From assembly GCA_003255025.1 (NCBI GenBank), contig QANY01000011.1, forward strand, positions 955,667 through 1,019,666: a DNA stretch of 64,000 bases. Direction: 5' to 3'. The notes below the pieces were generated by a model, which saw nothing but the letters and a program-made list of their open reading frames with translations, made no database searches and had not been told where the DNA came from. Positions 9,486-20,919 of the stretch are shown one piece after another. This DNA comes from Datisca glomerata (lineage: Eukaryota > Streptophyta > Magnoliopsida > Cucurbitales > Datiscaceae). The stretch's first letter is position 1. The number at the start of each line of letters is the position of its first letter. Both the position numbers and the translations under genes were made by a program.

Positions 9486-10568
9486 TGATATATCACGAGA
9501 AGTCAACCAAAGAGAAAATGGTCATGATCGGGAAGAGAATCAGACCGGACAAGAAATGATACAAATTAGATTGAACCATGACTGGTTTTAGTCGAAACGG
9601 AAAACCGGTGGAACAACTGACAGATCGACTGGAACTGATCCCTTGTTGGGTTCCCAACCGGTGTATCGGTTGAATAGTTAAGGAAAAATTCTTGAACTTA
9701 TACAACCAGTCCACCAGTTTCCCAAAACTGGTTAACCGGTTAAATAGTTAATTCTTATCATTGTAACAGTGCACTGGTTTCCCAAAACTGGCACACTAAT
9801 TTGCATAGTGTTTTCGCCACTATAAATACTCATAAGTTCTTCAGTTTTCAACACACATCTCGGCACCTCTCCATCCTATTTGACGAAGATATACAGAGTT
9901 TTATATTTTTTAGAGGCTTGTATTTTTAGCGTTGATTTGTGAAAAAATCTAGAGAAAACTAGAGAATATTATGGGCGAAAAATTGAGAGATCTACTCTCT
10001 AAAAGAGTGTGCAATTTTGTAAGAGATAAAATCTCGATCGAGCTGGATTGTCAAGGTTTGATTGGCACTATAATCCAATAGAGTTTGTAAAAGTTTGGTC
10101 TTCACATGTAAAAAGATCTCAAGAGAAAAATCTTCAAGGGGGTACTTGAAACTTGGACTTATGAGTAGGTTATCCCTAACCACGTAAAATTATGTGTTGA
10201 ATCTCTCTATTCCCTACTCTTTTTATTTACACGCACTTTAATTTTCCACTATGTACATTCATGCACGTTATTATTTTACACTTTAATATCTCGAATCATT
10301 ATTACTTTATTTACTTATTCCGCGTATTTTGACTTCCACATATTATTTATTGATTTCTTAACTCATAGCTAATTGAATTTCATTCTTGATTCTTCAATTG
10401 CTAATTGAATTAGTTTAATTAAATTACAAATTCATTATTATTATTATTATTGCTCGATCGATTTAATTTGTTATTCATTTTATGTTTTAAGAAATTTTAT
10501 TCTTCGTTTGATTTTTTTAATATTCTCTTTTTATAAAAGGGTTGTCATATTGGTCCCACACGGATATC
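9486..10568 (+). mobile_element. LTR-like unit 2 of a head-to-tail pair
   Basis: Same start (TGATATATCACGAGAAG) and same motif order as 8481-9480, including a clear TATAAATA box, AGAGGCTTGTATTTTTAGC, and the CTATTCCCTACTC block. It is about 80 bp longer, mainly from an insertion near 10045-10140. It ends near GGTCCCACACGGATATC. Only about 5 bp separate it from unit 1. Confidence 0.55.
9821..9828 (+). promoter_or_regulatory. TATA box of LTR-like unit 2
   Basis: TATAAATA, followed by the CTCATAAGTTCTTCAG leader. In LTRs this marks the U3/R promoter. Confidence 0.5.
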
Positions 10569-10807
10569 GTTGATTCATGATGGTTGTAAATTTTGTACCA
10601 TTTTCTTTTTGGTTAATGATTTTTATACCACTTTCTGAAAATACTGAATTTTATATCTTTGACCCACCATAATCAACATCAAGTAATTTTTACTCTCTCT
10701 TTCCTAATCATTTCTTTATTTTCCCTATCTAAAATCAAATCAACCTAATAACGCCATTTCTTTCTTTTCCCTATGCAAAATCAGAGCTTCACCTGAAAGA
10801 CAGTTTG

Positions 10808-11024
10808 CCTGAGCTCATCACCGTGACTCTCACTGGTTTTCGTTGTGAGTTTCATCACTGTGATTGGTTCTTGTCATTGTTGGTCTAGTTTTCTTCTATG
10901 ATTTTCTTTGTTTTCTTCCATGTGGAATCACTGCTTGGTCTAATTTTCTCCTATCCGTGGGTTTGTCTAGCTTTCTTCTCTATTTTTTCACTAGAGCAAA
11001 GAAATGACGTGAGCTTCTTGTTGG
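10808..11024 (+). repeat. Dispersed repeat, copy 1 (inverted relative to 20291-20503)
   Basis: The segment runs from TGAGCTCATCACCGTGACTC to AAATGACGTGAGCTTCTTG. It matches the reverse complement of 20291-20503 along most of its length, including ACTGGTTTTCGT, TTGGTCT-ATTTTCT and TGGGTTTGTCT blocks. It is preceded (10575-10700) by text resembling the termini of the 20695-22332 element, so a MULE-type origin is possible. No protein is encoded. Confidence 0.6.
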
Positions 11025-11754
11025 AGATGATGATAAAACATGTCATCTAGGCCGCCTAAAGGGTCATCGACTAGGTGGAAATGGCTTATGGGTTTTGAAG
11101 AGAAACCATATTGGGAGCTCTAAGAAAGCCGAAAATAAGGGAGAAGGGTCTGATATTGGTAAACAGTGTAGTTTGATTCAAGAGGAAGGCCATTTAACCA
11201 AATTTTCACAGGTCAGAAAACAGAGTAATGTTTTTTTTTATTTTTTACTTCTAACTTGTGAAAATTCAGTTTTTTTGTTTGGAATGTGAAAAAAATGATA
11301 TCTGTCTTCGTTTCTTCTTAAAAAAGCTCTCTTCTCTCCCTTCCATGTCCAAAGAGTTCTCAAAATAACCCTTGAATATTCTATTTATAAATTAGGGTTT
11401 GATAGGAGGAAAAATGCTGAAAAATATTAAAAATGTTATCGTGCCAGCATGGAGCTTGCTTATTGCTTCTGCTAGCCAACGCCCAGCGCCGCGACACTGA
11501 GACGTCATGACGCTGATCCTTCTACCCACGTCCTTCCTTTTCTCATTTTCTTCTCATTTTTGCCTTCCAATTCTTTCAAAAATCAAGCCAAATACATTTG
11601 AATATCATACCTACAAAAATAAAAATAAAATAAACATAAATCAAACAATGAAACTAAAAAAACTAACAAAATTAAAGTTCAGATGATCTAAAATATGAGT
11701 GTGAAACACACTAATCAAGTGCCCTCATAGGTCAAGCTTGGGCGGGCTAATTAC
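11025..11754. other. No recognisable gene
   Basis: Contains a plus-strand 64-codon ORF (11095-11289) and a short GC-rich island near 11450-11530. Neither resembles a known protein or element to me. Confidence 0.4.
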
Positions 11755-12135
11755 CTATTTGAAGTGAAATTCCACACGCGTGGGTTCCCGTGTTTGAAAT
11801 TTGAAATTCACCATTCTCGAGAGTGCGTTTAATTTCCTAAGCGTGTTGGTTCGTAAGCTGACAACTCTTTGATCCATCAGATCATTAGAATGGTCTTGAA
11901 CGTTGTCACCCCCAAGGCTTATAAATGAGCGGTTTTCTCCACACCATTCACTTTTATCCCATCTGAGAAAAATGACCCCTTTAGCGAATCCTTTTTTTGC
12001 CCTCATCTCCTCCTTTCTATAGAAACCGAGAGCCTCCCTTTTCATAGAGGAACTTTCATCAAATGCTTGTTCTGAGTCCTCTTTTTTCTCCCAATTGGCT
12101 GTTAGATACCACATGGATTCATGTTCATCGGCCAA
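11755..12135 (-). CDS. Unidentified ORF, probably transposon-derived
   Basis: The frame is open on the minus strand for 126 codons from the listed start and extends upstream, without a stop, to about 12224 (roughly 157 codons). That length is notable in AT-rich decayed DNA. The composition is protein-like (many Glu, Lys, Arg and several Trp, as in MWYLTANWEKK and FLRWDKSEWCGENR) with Ser/His-rich text upstream. I do not recognise the family. Lack of a good start codon and its place among transposons suggest a gag- or ORF1-type fragment. No signal peptide or membrane segment is visible. Confidence 0.25.
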   Translation of the reverse strand: MADEHESMWYLTANWEKKEDSEQAFDESSSMKREALGFYRKEEMRAKKGFAKGVIFLRWDKSEWCGENRSFISLGGDNVQDHSNDLMDQRVVSLRTNTLRKLNALSRMVNFKFQTREPTRVEFHFK

Positions 12136-12224
12136 AGATCGATGGTTCCCCTTCTGATCTTGAACATGATGCGAGTCCGAGTGGGAATTCTGGCCACTAG
12201 GGGGCCGATGACTACCCCTCTTCC

Positions 12225-12999
12225 CTGATCAAGAATAACCTAGTCTTTATCTGGAAGAAGTATCACCTCTTGAACTATGTTCACCTGTGACTGGACGAGG
12301 ATGGTGAGAGAGTTAGCGCCTCCGACATGGAGGGATCAGCTTGTACTTGAGGGCTCTGATTGCGTCTTCCCATGCACCCCTTCTACAGAAGGTCATTCTC
12401 TTCTATAGGTATAACTGGCCTAACTCTAGCTCAACTCTTCAAGGGTCTTGGTGGGATACTACAACAAATATGACACTCTATAGGAGACAAAAAACCTTGT
12501 GAAAAATAATCCACATGGTTCTAGACAAATCCACGCGTTACCTCAACGAAAAACACTATGAATTTTCATTTTTTACAAGATTTTTTGACTCCCGTAGAAC
12601 ATTGTTTAATAGAGGCTTTTTAACCCCTATTGAATATGTTACACAAGTGTTTTTAACCCTTATAAAATTAACATTCATAAGTGTGAACCTTTCGTAAATT
12701 ACTTTTAATGGAATTTTATAAATGCTATTTTTATAGTTAATATACTTGTACTGTTTTATATACATATTTAACGCATTAAAAATTATATACAACAATGAAA
12801 TTAGCACTGCAATACTGGCTTTTCAGAGTAGTCACACATAAGGACAAGCGCTGGTAAGATTGGGAAGGGTTTATCAAAGGATGAAAATGCCCATAAATTA
12901 ACACTGCAATACTGGCTTGAAACAGGTGGATGTTGGTGATGGTAAAGAGATAAACCTCAAGAACTGCAGTAGAGTTGTTTCAAATTAGAGATATCCAGG
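12225..12999. other. No recognisable gene; short direct repeat
   Basis: The phrase CACTGCAATACTGGCTT occurs at about 12804 and again at about 12901, 97 bp apart. The stretch at 12455-12700 (ACTACAACAAATATGAC, then CCCTATTGAATATG-like text) faintly resembles a CACTA terminus but has no partner. Confidence 0.35.
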
Positions 13000-13502
13000 T
13001 TACAAGAGCTTCAACTAGCTTCAAAGGTGCTGGAATTGACAATAATAGTGCTTCAGAGCAACCTTTCCCCGAGCACCACCGAGCAATCCCGTGAGTAACC
13101 TAGAGAAACCCTTCCCTGAGAGAAACCCATAGCAACCCTTCCCCGAGCACCCCCAAGCAATCTCCGTGAGTAAACCACCCTGAGAGGAACCCCCATCCCA
13201 GATCCGCGAGAAACCCAGATCCAGATTTTTTGTACCCATGAGAAACCTTTCCCTCTTAGCAGTGAATTTCTTTCAACTTTTTCATCGGAGCCTTGGCTCC
13301 CCTCTAGTGAGTCGTCGTCTGGTACCGTAACTCGTGCGCCAGTGCCGCGGTCTCTATGCGGTGAGCTGCCACCGATGAGACTCCGGCAAGCTCCAAATCT
13401 CATCATTCTCAGTCTGGGTTTCTCCCCCGTTTCAGAGTATGGAGACAGAGGGCATCTATATGGGAACCTAGGTGTGCTATTTGGTTTTGAAGGCGGTCTC
13501 CC

Positions 13503-14499
13503 ATGGCTCCGGGAGGCACCCCACCGTTGAGAGTCTCATTTCAAAGAGACTGGAAATCTTTTAAGGTGGAAGTGGACCATGGAATTGATGTTACGAGGTA
13601 TAGATGGTGTGAGCGAAGCAACGACCAAACTCATCATATGGTTCTAGGGCTTAAAGAGATGAGATGGGTGATATCTATCATGCACATTATGGAGAAAGGG
13701 CAGCTTAGATCCTGGTACTTGGATGGTCCTAGAAGGATCATCATGTCATCTAAGGTGAATAGGAATGAAGCGTTTCTGGTTATCACAGTAATAGAAAATA
13801 GAGGCAGATGCTCCATTAGCCTTCCTGGTACGGATGTAGTGGGATGGGAGTGGGTTGCATGGAGACTTGAGGCAATGCTTCCTCATTACCGTTCTGTTCG
13901 AAAAGAAGTCTCTTTTGCTCATATGGTGAAAAATAATAAAGTAGGGAAATTGAGTCATACTTTAGGGAGTGAGCTGAGTGGTTTTGATTGGGATGCAAGT
14001 TCCAACAAGCCGAACAAGGTGGAAGTTATTCTTCAGAGATCCCTTGTTGGGAGAGCCATATCGAGAGTGGGCGCCATGTCATGTTCATTATTCCAGGAGT
14101 TTATTAAGGGTAAAAGCGTTGCAAGGAGAGAGCCATTTGTTTGAGTTTTCATCGAGGTCAGCAGTGGAACAATTTCTGAGGATAGGAATACGGGAGATTG
14201 AAGGTTCAAAGTTAGAACTAAGGAAATGGGACCCACTAGTGGGAATGAGCGACGCTAACATCTTCTCCAATTGTAAATGGATTAGAGCGAAGGGGGTGCC
14301 CCTCCATCTATGGGACTACAATCTCTTTAAGGCTATTGGGGAGAGTTTTAGAGGTTTACTAAGGGTTGATGAGGATACTCTCAAGTTCTTGGAGTTATGT
14401 TGGGTGAGACTGTTGGTTCACAACAATTGCAACGGACTGCCGGAGTTCAGGGTGAAGAATGGACATAGGTTTTTTTGTATTCCCATAGTCGAGGAATAG
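13503..14499 (+). pseudogene. LINE ORF1-like protein (DUF4283-type), frameshifted
   Basis: One frame runs 13503-14144, then homologous coding continues in another frame to 14499, so there is at least one frameshift near 14100-14150. The second part contains WIRAKGVPLHLWDYNLFKAI followed by GLLRVDEDTL, the typical DUF4283/plant LINE ORF1 pattern (W-R--G-PLH-W...IG...G....D). ORF1 proteins bind the element RNA. The usual CCHC zinc knuckle is not evident in what follows (14500-14950). Confidence 0.65.
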
Positions 14500-15444
14500 C
14501 TACCACAGTTATTGAAGGTAGTCAGCGGGCATTGGAGAAGAGATCCATCATTACAGAAAAGAGGTTGATGATAACTTTACATGCACAAGAGGCGCGACGT
14601 AGCATATTGGGTTTTAGTGGGCCGATACAATAGACTATAGGTGACTCAAAGTTAAAAGATATGAGAGGCAGACTTGGGAATGGGGTGGAACGATTCTTTA
14701 AGGGTTCGGACCAGCCTTTGCAGAAAGGGAGGGGTTGGGTCCTTTTAACAAGCCCATACAACTTTGGGTCAAGAAGTCAACAGACTTTAAGTATGGGATG
14801 AGGGATTCTAAAGGGAAAATGTGATGTTAGAGGCTACAAAACCTGTTTTAAGGGAGTTTTTACTCATGAAGCAGGTTGTAGTAGTGCTCCTTACGAGAAG
14901 CATAGTGTTTTAAGCTCAGAGTCTATCATTGAGGAGAGAGAAGTTACAATGGAGGTTGGTGGGGATATTTCTATGGGAGGAATAAGTGATGATGGTTCAG
15001 AGAGGCAATTGATTCTATTTGAACCAGATATGTGCAAGTGGGAAAAATGGTTTTTATCAGGGAGTAGCTTGGAAGAGGAATTCTTAGTGTCTCCGCTCGC
15101 TATGGTAAACATTGTCAGGGGGGATGTTAGTTCTTTTGCTATCAGAGATGGTGTCAACAAAGATACAAAGGTCTCGAGATGGGTTCTCTTTAAAATGAAG
15201 ACTTTGTCAAAATTCTTGGGGGTTCCGGTAGAAGGTTTTGAACATAAGGCCCAATGTTTGTTCTTGAAAATTGAAGGTAGGTGGAAGAACTCAAGGCAAG
15301 GGAGAACTCCTAATGGGTCAACGAAGAAAAAGGGTAGTCGCGAGTTAAAAAGGCTCGAGTGGAATGTTATCTATGAGAGAGGAAGACCAGGAAGGATGAA
15401 GAAGAATTTAGTGGGGCCTAATTCTGATACTTGTGAGAATTATT

Positions 15445-16348
15445 TGTCTTTAAAAATTATTTTGTGGAATGTGAGGGGTTTGAATGATTGTGATAAAAGG
15501 TTGATTGTAAAAAATATGTTGAAAGAATGGAGACCATATATTCTTTGCTTGCAAGAAACAAAATTGGCTAGTTTCAATTTAGCTGATTTCAGAAGCATTT
15601 GGGGTCAGAGACAGGGGTGGAGAGTCTTTATTTCCATCGGGACCGCAAGGGGGATTCTTATTTTTTGGGATGAAGCGAAGTTTAAGTTAGTCCATTCAGA
15701 GCCCGTCCTTTTTTCTTTATCAGTCATCTTGACTCCTGTGAGGAGGATAGAGAGTTCCTCTTTACAGGAGTGTACGGGCCTTATGATACGTGGCTTAAAG
15801 TTGAGTTCTTTAGGGTGTTTTCCAGTATTAGAAGTAGATGGGATCAGCCTTGGTGTGTTAGGGGTGACTTTAAAATGATCAGAGCACCTAGGGAAATGTG
15901 GAATAGTAGAGGCTTTTCGGCAGACATGTTAGCTTTCACAGAGTTCATAGGCGACATCTGTTTATTGGATATTCCATTAGAAGGGAGTACTTACACTTGG
16001 TCCAACAATAAAGAGAGGCCCTCTGGGTTAAGGATTGATAGATTCGTATATTCTACAGATTGGGATGAACTCTTCAACTGTATTCGACAACAGTGACTTC
16101 GGAGGATTGTGTCAGATCATTTTCCTATTATGCTTAACCATGATGAGGCTTGTAAACGAAAAACCCCTTTTCGTTTTGAGGCTATATGGTTCTCGCATGA
16201 GGTATTTATGGATTTTGTGGGGCAAAGGTGGAGCTCTTATGTGGTGGTAGGGGATCCCTCTTGTTCTCTTACCAAGAAACTTTTTATGTTGAAATCTGAC
16301 TTGAGGAAAATGTTGAGTCTTTTGACATGCTTCAAATTATCAAATTAA
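15445..16348 (+). pseudogene. LINE apurinic-type endonuclease domain, frameshifted
   Basis: The domain starts with SLKIILWNVRGLN, then PYILCLQETKL, which holds the catalytic Glu of the exonuclease-endonuclease-phosphatase fold. The frame changes near 15770, after which the GDFN motif appears as RGDFKMIR (Asn replaced by Lys). The terminal SDHFPI motif appears after a stop at 16094-16096, in a third frame. This domain nicks target DNA to prime reverse transcription. The frame shifts, the stop and the altered GDFN residue make activity impossible. Confidence 0.8.
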
Positions 16349-16710
16349 CTTTGTTAAGTGAGCTAAAGGTGTTAGACAATGAGGAGCAAAAAGGGCAGTT
16401 GTCTTTAGAGAAATTTGAGTGTAGGGAGGGTATCAAAGGATTATTGAATAGAGTTATAATGGTAGAGGAAATTCATTGGAGGCAGAAGTCTAGAGCTTTG
16501 TGGCTGAGTCATGGAGACAGAAAAACAAAGTACTTTGATGCTGTGACTCGAGCCCATAAGTGATCCAATTCTATTAGGGCCATCGAGATTGAGGCAGCTA
16601 GGGTTTCATAGGAGGCTGAGGTTCACAAGGGGATAATGAGTTTCTTTTCGAGGTTGTTTAAAGAGGAATAAGATTGGAGACCGAAGCCAGCTGAGACAGA
16701 TTTTGCGTAA

Positions 16711-17604
16711 TTGTCTTCGGCGGAGAGCGCAACTCTAGAGGAGGCACCTACTATTGAGGAGGTCTACGTAGTTATTAGGAGTTTGAAAGGAGATATGGCT
16801 TCAGGGCCCAATGGCTTCCCTATGATGTTCTTTCAGAAATGCTGGGATATCGTGAAGAAAGACATGTTTAATGCAGTGAGTTTCTTTATGGAGAATGGAA
16901 AGTTCGAGAGGAGCCTTAATGCTACGTTTTTTGTTTTGATTCCAAAGAAGAAAGATGCAGTGGAAATTAAATTCTTTAGACCCATTGGTCTGGTGGGGAG
17001 TTTTTACAAGATTTTAGCGAAAATATTAGCAAATCGACTGTGCAGAATCATCAATTCCTTAGTTTCAGAGGAGCAACATGATTTCATCTAGGGAAGACAA
17101 ATTCAAGATGCTTTTTTGATTGCAAATGAAGCTATTGGTGCGATCAAAAGTGCGGGAAATTCTGGTATTATAAGTAAACTAGATATTGAAAAGGCCTATG
17201 GCCACGTTAATTGGGACTTGCTTCTATACATGATGGGTAGAATGGGTTTTGGGTCCAAATGGATTGGGTGGATTAAAAATTGCTTGTCGAGGGTGAAAGT
17301 TTCGATTCTAATTAACGGGGCTCTACCAAGTTTTTTCCCTACCTCTAGGGGGCTGAGGAAAGGAGATCCTATTTCTCCCTTTTTGTTCATTTTGGTGATG
17401 GAGTTGTTAAGTATCTTCTTAACAAAAGTGCGGTCGAATGGGCTGCTTATGGGTATTCCTTTGGGTATAGAAGGTAGATCTCAACTAAGTGTCTCTCATA
17501 TTTTGTTTGTCGATGATTCTCTTGTGTTTTGTAAGGACAATGAGAATAATTTACTGCATCTCAAATGTATTCTGTTGTTGTTTGAAGCTGTCTCGGGGTT
17601 GTGA
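16711..17604 (+). pseudogene. LINE reverse transcriptase, broken
   Basis: Two same-frame pieces, 16711-17091 and 17116-17604, are separated by an in-frame TAG. Motifs in order: KGDMASGPNGFPMMFFQKCW, FFRPIGLVGSFYKILAKILA, EEQHDFI before the stop, LDIEKAYGHVNWDLL (motif A, where the second conserved Asp is Gly), GLRKGDPISPFLFILVMELL, and FVDDSLVF (motif C, with both catalytic Asp kept). The domain copies the element RNA into DNA at the insertion site. Confidence 0.9.
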
Positions 17605-18640
17605 GTTAATTTTTGAAAGAGTGAAATTTTCCATGTGGATGAGGTTCCAAGATTGCATGTTCTGGCAAAAATTCTGCAATACCGGGTGGGCAGCTTTCCC
17701 ACCATCTACTTGGGTCTTCCTTTGGCTGCTACTGCGAGGGATCTGAGGATTTGGGACCCGATTGTTGAGCATTTTGACTCCAGATTGGCTGGTTGGAAGG
17801 GGCATTTCCTATCCAAAGGAGGAAGGTTAATCTTTCTTAAAAATGTTTTCTCTAATCTTCCCTTTACTTTCTATCTTGCATTCCTATTTCGTCTTCCATG
17901 GCTGATTGTTTGGAGAGAAAGATGAGAACTTTTTTGTGGAGGGGAATAAAGGAGGGTTGAAAGTTTCATCTGATCAATTAGAGTAACGTTTGCTCTCGAG
18001 TGCACATGGGTGGTTTGGGAGTTTGAGGAGTGAAAACCTTTAACAAGGCGCTTCTGGGCAAGTGGTTGTGGAGATTCTCATAGGAACATGATAGCTTGTG
18101 GAGGAGAGTTATTATGGCCATTACGGGAGATGAGTTCAATGCGTGGCAGCCATCTTTATTGAGGGGGAAGACTTGCTTCTTATTCTTGGAGAATCATTTA
18201 TCGAGGTTGGGACATGTTCTCTAAACGGATTAAATTCAGAGTGGGGGATGGATCTTTAATGTGATTTTGGTCGGATTGCTGGTGTGGAGACACTATATTA
18301 GCTGACGAGGGGCTTCTCTATGCCTAATAGGTGTCCTTTGTGTAAGAAGGAAAATGAATCGAACGCTCATCTGTTTCTTCATTATTCTTTCTCGTTGAAG
18401 CTTTGGTACACTGTTTGGGATCTTTGAATGTTCATTGGATTATGTCTGGAGAACCGCGTAACCTTTTTTGTAGCTGGAAGCATGCTCGTAGCACTTCCAT
18501 TAAGCCTTCCTTTTGGGATATTATCCCTTTTGCTGTTTTTTGGGTATTTGGAAGGAAAGAAATACTAGGATTTTTGAATGGGGAGAGAATTGTTTTTGTA
18601 AAGTTTTCATGTCTATTCTCAGATGTCTTCTAGAATTGAT
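17605..18640 (+). pseudogene. LINE C-terminal region with zf-RVT-like zinc finger
   Basis: After the RT core, the phrase YLGLPLAATARDLRIWDPIV (17635-17925 frame) is the standard region after the plant LINE RT. Further on, NRCPLCKKENESNAHLFLHY (around 18320-18385) matches the zf-RVT pattern C-LC----E---HLF--C, with the last Cys lost. The pieces lie in different frames with several stops. Confidence 0.7.
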
Positions 18641-18770
18641 AGGGTGTTTTCTCCAAGGTTTTGATTCTGAAAAAACCTGGGTGGAATGATCCTTTTCTTT
18701 TCAGTTTCTAGCTTAGAGTTGTAAATCCCATTTTGGGGCTTTGGTGAATTATATATAGTTACCTTTACCG

Positions 18771-18787
18771 ATAAAAAAAATTAAAAA
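18771..18787 (+). repeat. A-rich 3' tail of the LINE
   Basis: The element ends in TACCGATAAAAAAAATTAAAAAA, an interrupted A tail. It follows TTTGGGGCTTTGGTGAATTA-type 3' UTR text that is common in plant LINEs. Confidence 0.65.
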
Positions 18788-20290
18788 ATATCCAAAAGTA
18801 TCATCACTAACTCTTATCATCCACATATCATAATCATTTGTTCTAAAAATCTAAAATCATATAAATGTTTCACAAAATACCATATAAAGCCTAGAGTCCA
18901 AATCTTTAAATTTTAGACGTCCATGTTCAATAGTCTCAAGTCATTGTAGGTCATGCATTTCAAAACGCATAAAAGGATAATGAAGAGAATTACAAAATGG
19001 TGTTTTATTTGCATATGCATCCTAATGTAGTAATTCTACAAAAAGAAAATTGTTCATAAATAAGAAGACAAGATTGTAAGCTACACAGTCATGCATAATA
19101 AGTTACTTCTCTACCTCCACTTCTTCAGAAATATATAAATAGAGATAACAAAAGTAAAAGTAAAACAAGTATTCATCATCTAACGCCCCCCCCCCCCCCC
19201 NNNNNNNNNNNNCCCCCCCCCCCCCAAACCTTCTAACTTAGAAAACTCTTACAAACCCTTATTAAAGAATCCACAATTACTGAACAAAATATCTCAATCC
19301 AGCACACGTAAATCAGATTCGACAGAATCTTGCAACCTTAGAGATAGCAAAAGTAAAAGTAAAAACAAACAAAGTGTATTCATCATCTAACACTATCAAT
19401 ATAAAATCAAACTCAATAGTTTGAAGAATCTAAAAACAAGTAAAAGAAAAATTAGTCAGTGACAAAATTGTGCTAGATGAAGCACGCTCTTATAGTTTCA
19501 TAGAACATTTCCTCCTAAGTGAACAAGGGTATAGACTTTGTCCTTACACCTAGTTACCTATAGATAACATAATGTGTAGAGTATAAAAGACTGCTATAAA
19601 AGAAAAAATTATTAAATTCTGTACCTGGACAAACCTACCCAGGATTTGACATAAGATCAGCCGTTATAAGTTTTAGCCCAAAATCAATTTGCGGCTGCAA
19701 TTACAAAATACAAACGTAGAGAGCAGTCAGCGATATATAGGAGAGCATACAGATACTTCAAAAGCACATATGTAAGGGACATTTGTGGCAAGTATAATGA
19801 GGTAAAGGACAAAGACAACATGAATTATATGAAAAGATGCGAGGATCATCTTAAAGATCTGGTTTCAAAGTTTTTTTAGATAACTTTCAAAACATATAAT
19901 ATTTTCTGGTTCTCCTCTGCTAAATTGTATTGTTTAAATCTACAATCTCTTTCCCTTTTTCCTCCATCTCAATAAATTCAAAAGAGTTCATTGATGAAAC
20001 AGAAAAGAAACCATAATACTATTTAAGGAACCAACAGCCCAGAGCAAAGTTATTAAGGAAAGCATTTTCTCCCAAATTTACTGTATTGGTAATAGAATAC
20101 AATAACAAAAAAATTTTGTACATGAAAGATAAAGGAGAGGAGAGGGAGAGGTAACTTTGGGTTCCTCGGTGTCATTTGGACTTCATATCAAACTTATAGG
20201 AAATGATTAAAGAAATAACTGGAGGCTGTGGCGACGAGGTGAGCACTAGACGATGAAGTAGTGGCGGTGGCGACGATACAGTAGTTGTGG
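18788..20290. other. A-rich sequence without recognisable genes; short direct repeat
   Basis: The phrase GCAAAAGTAAAAGTAAAA...GTATTCATCATCTAAC occurs at about 19150-19184 and again, slightly longer, at about 19347-19393. The first copy runs straight into the C homopolymer and N gap. No coding content was seen. Confidence 0.5.
19186..19225. other. Sequencing gap inside a C homopolymer
   Basis: Fifteen C, then 12 N (19201-19212), then 13 C. The true length of the C run, and whether other sequence is missing, cannot be known. Confidence 0.95.
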
Positions 20291-20503
20291 CGATGAGGCT
20301 CATGCCATTTCTTCGTTCTACAGAAAAGAAAATAGAGTAGAAAGTGAGACAAACCCAGAGATATGAGAAAATCAGACCAAGCACAGTGACCCACGACGAA
20401 GAAAACAGAGAAAATCAAAGAAGAAAATGAGACCCAGGATGACGAGAACCAAGCTCACTGACTACGAAAACCAGTAAGAGCCACGGCTACGAGCTTAGGT
20501 GAA
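20291..20503 (-). repeat. Dispersed repeat, copy 2 (inverted relative to 10808-11024)
   Basis: Its reverse complement aligns with 10808-11024. The flanks on both sides differ from those of copy 1, so the shared part is about 215 bp. No ORF is conserved between the copies, which suggests non-coding mobile or captured regulatory sequence. Confidence 0.6.
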
Positions 20504-20694
20504 CCCAAGGGAAATCTCTCAAGCGAAGAACTTCGAGAATACTCTAATAATATTCCACTTTCGAGAACCCTAACTTACTGTCTTAAAATGAAAGAGAGAA
20601 TAAGGGTTATGTTGAAAAGGGAGCCACTAATTTTAAGTCCTGCCTTTCTAATCTTAAGTCCTGCATTCTAATTTTAAGTCCCACCTTTTAGTTT
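20504..20694. other. Spacer before the palindrome-array element
   Basis: Contains three short tandem copies of TTTTAAGTCCTGCC-like text at about 20630-20690 and no ORF. Confidence 0.5.
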
Positions 20695-20776
20695 GGGTTA
20701 TTTGGATAAATATACTCTTTTCATTTTCCTTAAGAATTTTTATTCCCCTTTTTTAAAATAAAGAATTTTATACCTC
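20695..20776 (+). repeat. Left terminal inverted repeat of the palindrome-array element
   Basis: Pairs with 22248-22332. Shared text: GGGTTATTTG, TTTTTCATTTT-like and AAGAATTTTATACCTC-like blocks. It is imperfect, with small indels. Confidence 0.7.
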
Positions 20777-20919
20777 TAGCCAACCAATTTCACATCACCA
20801 CTTGCTTTCTCTCTCTTCCCTCATCATTTCTTTTTCTTTTTCAATACATATATGTCAAATAAATTTAATAATAGTTTATTATTCTTCTTCTTCTTTATTT
20901 TTAAACAAAGCTTTTTCTT

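Larger units (their letters stand above)
13000..18787 (+). mobile_element. L1-type LINE retrotransposon, decayed
   Basis: In order on the plus strand: an ORF1-like region, an endonuclease, a reverse transcriptase, a zf-RVT-like C-terminus and a terminal A-rich tail. This is the standard layout of plant L1 LINEs, which insert by target-primed reverse transcription. Every ORF is broken by frameshifts or stops. The 5' end is uncertain (anywhere from about 12900 to 13250), and I found no target-site duplication. Length fits a nearly full-size element of about 5.8 kb. Confidence 0.85.

Noticed and set aside
12455..12720. CACTA-like terminus (ACTACAACAAATATGAC...)
   Set aside because: The first C is missing, no opposite terminus was found and no transposase lies nearby; too weak to list as an element.
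13021..13406. Minus-strand ORFs of 72 and 117 codons
   Set aside because: They are Gly/Arg-rich shadows of GC-richer LINE 5' sequence (repeated ACCCTTCCC-GAG text) and match no protein.
13634..14270. Several minus-strand ORFs opposite LINE ORF1
   Set aside because: They are antisense shadows of the plus-strand DUF4283-like coding sequence.
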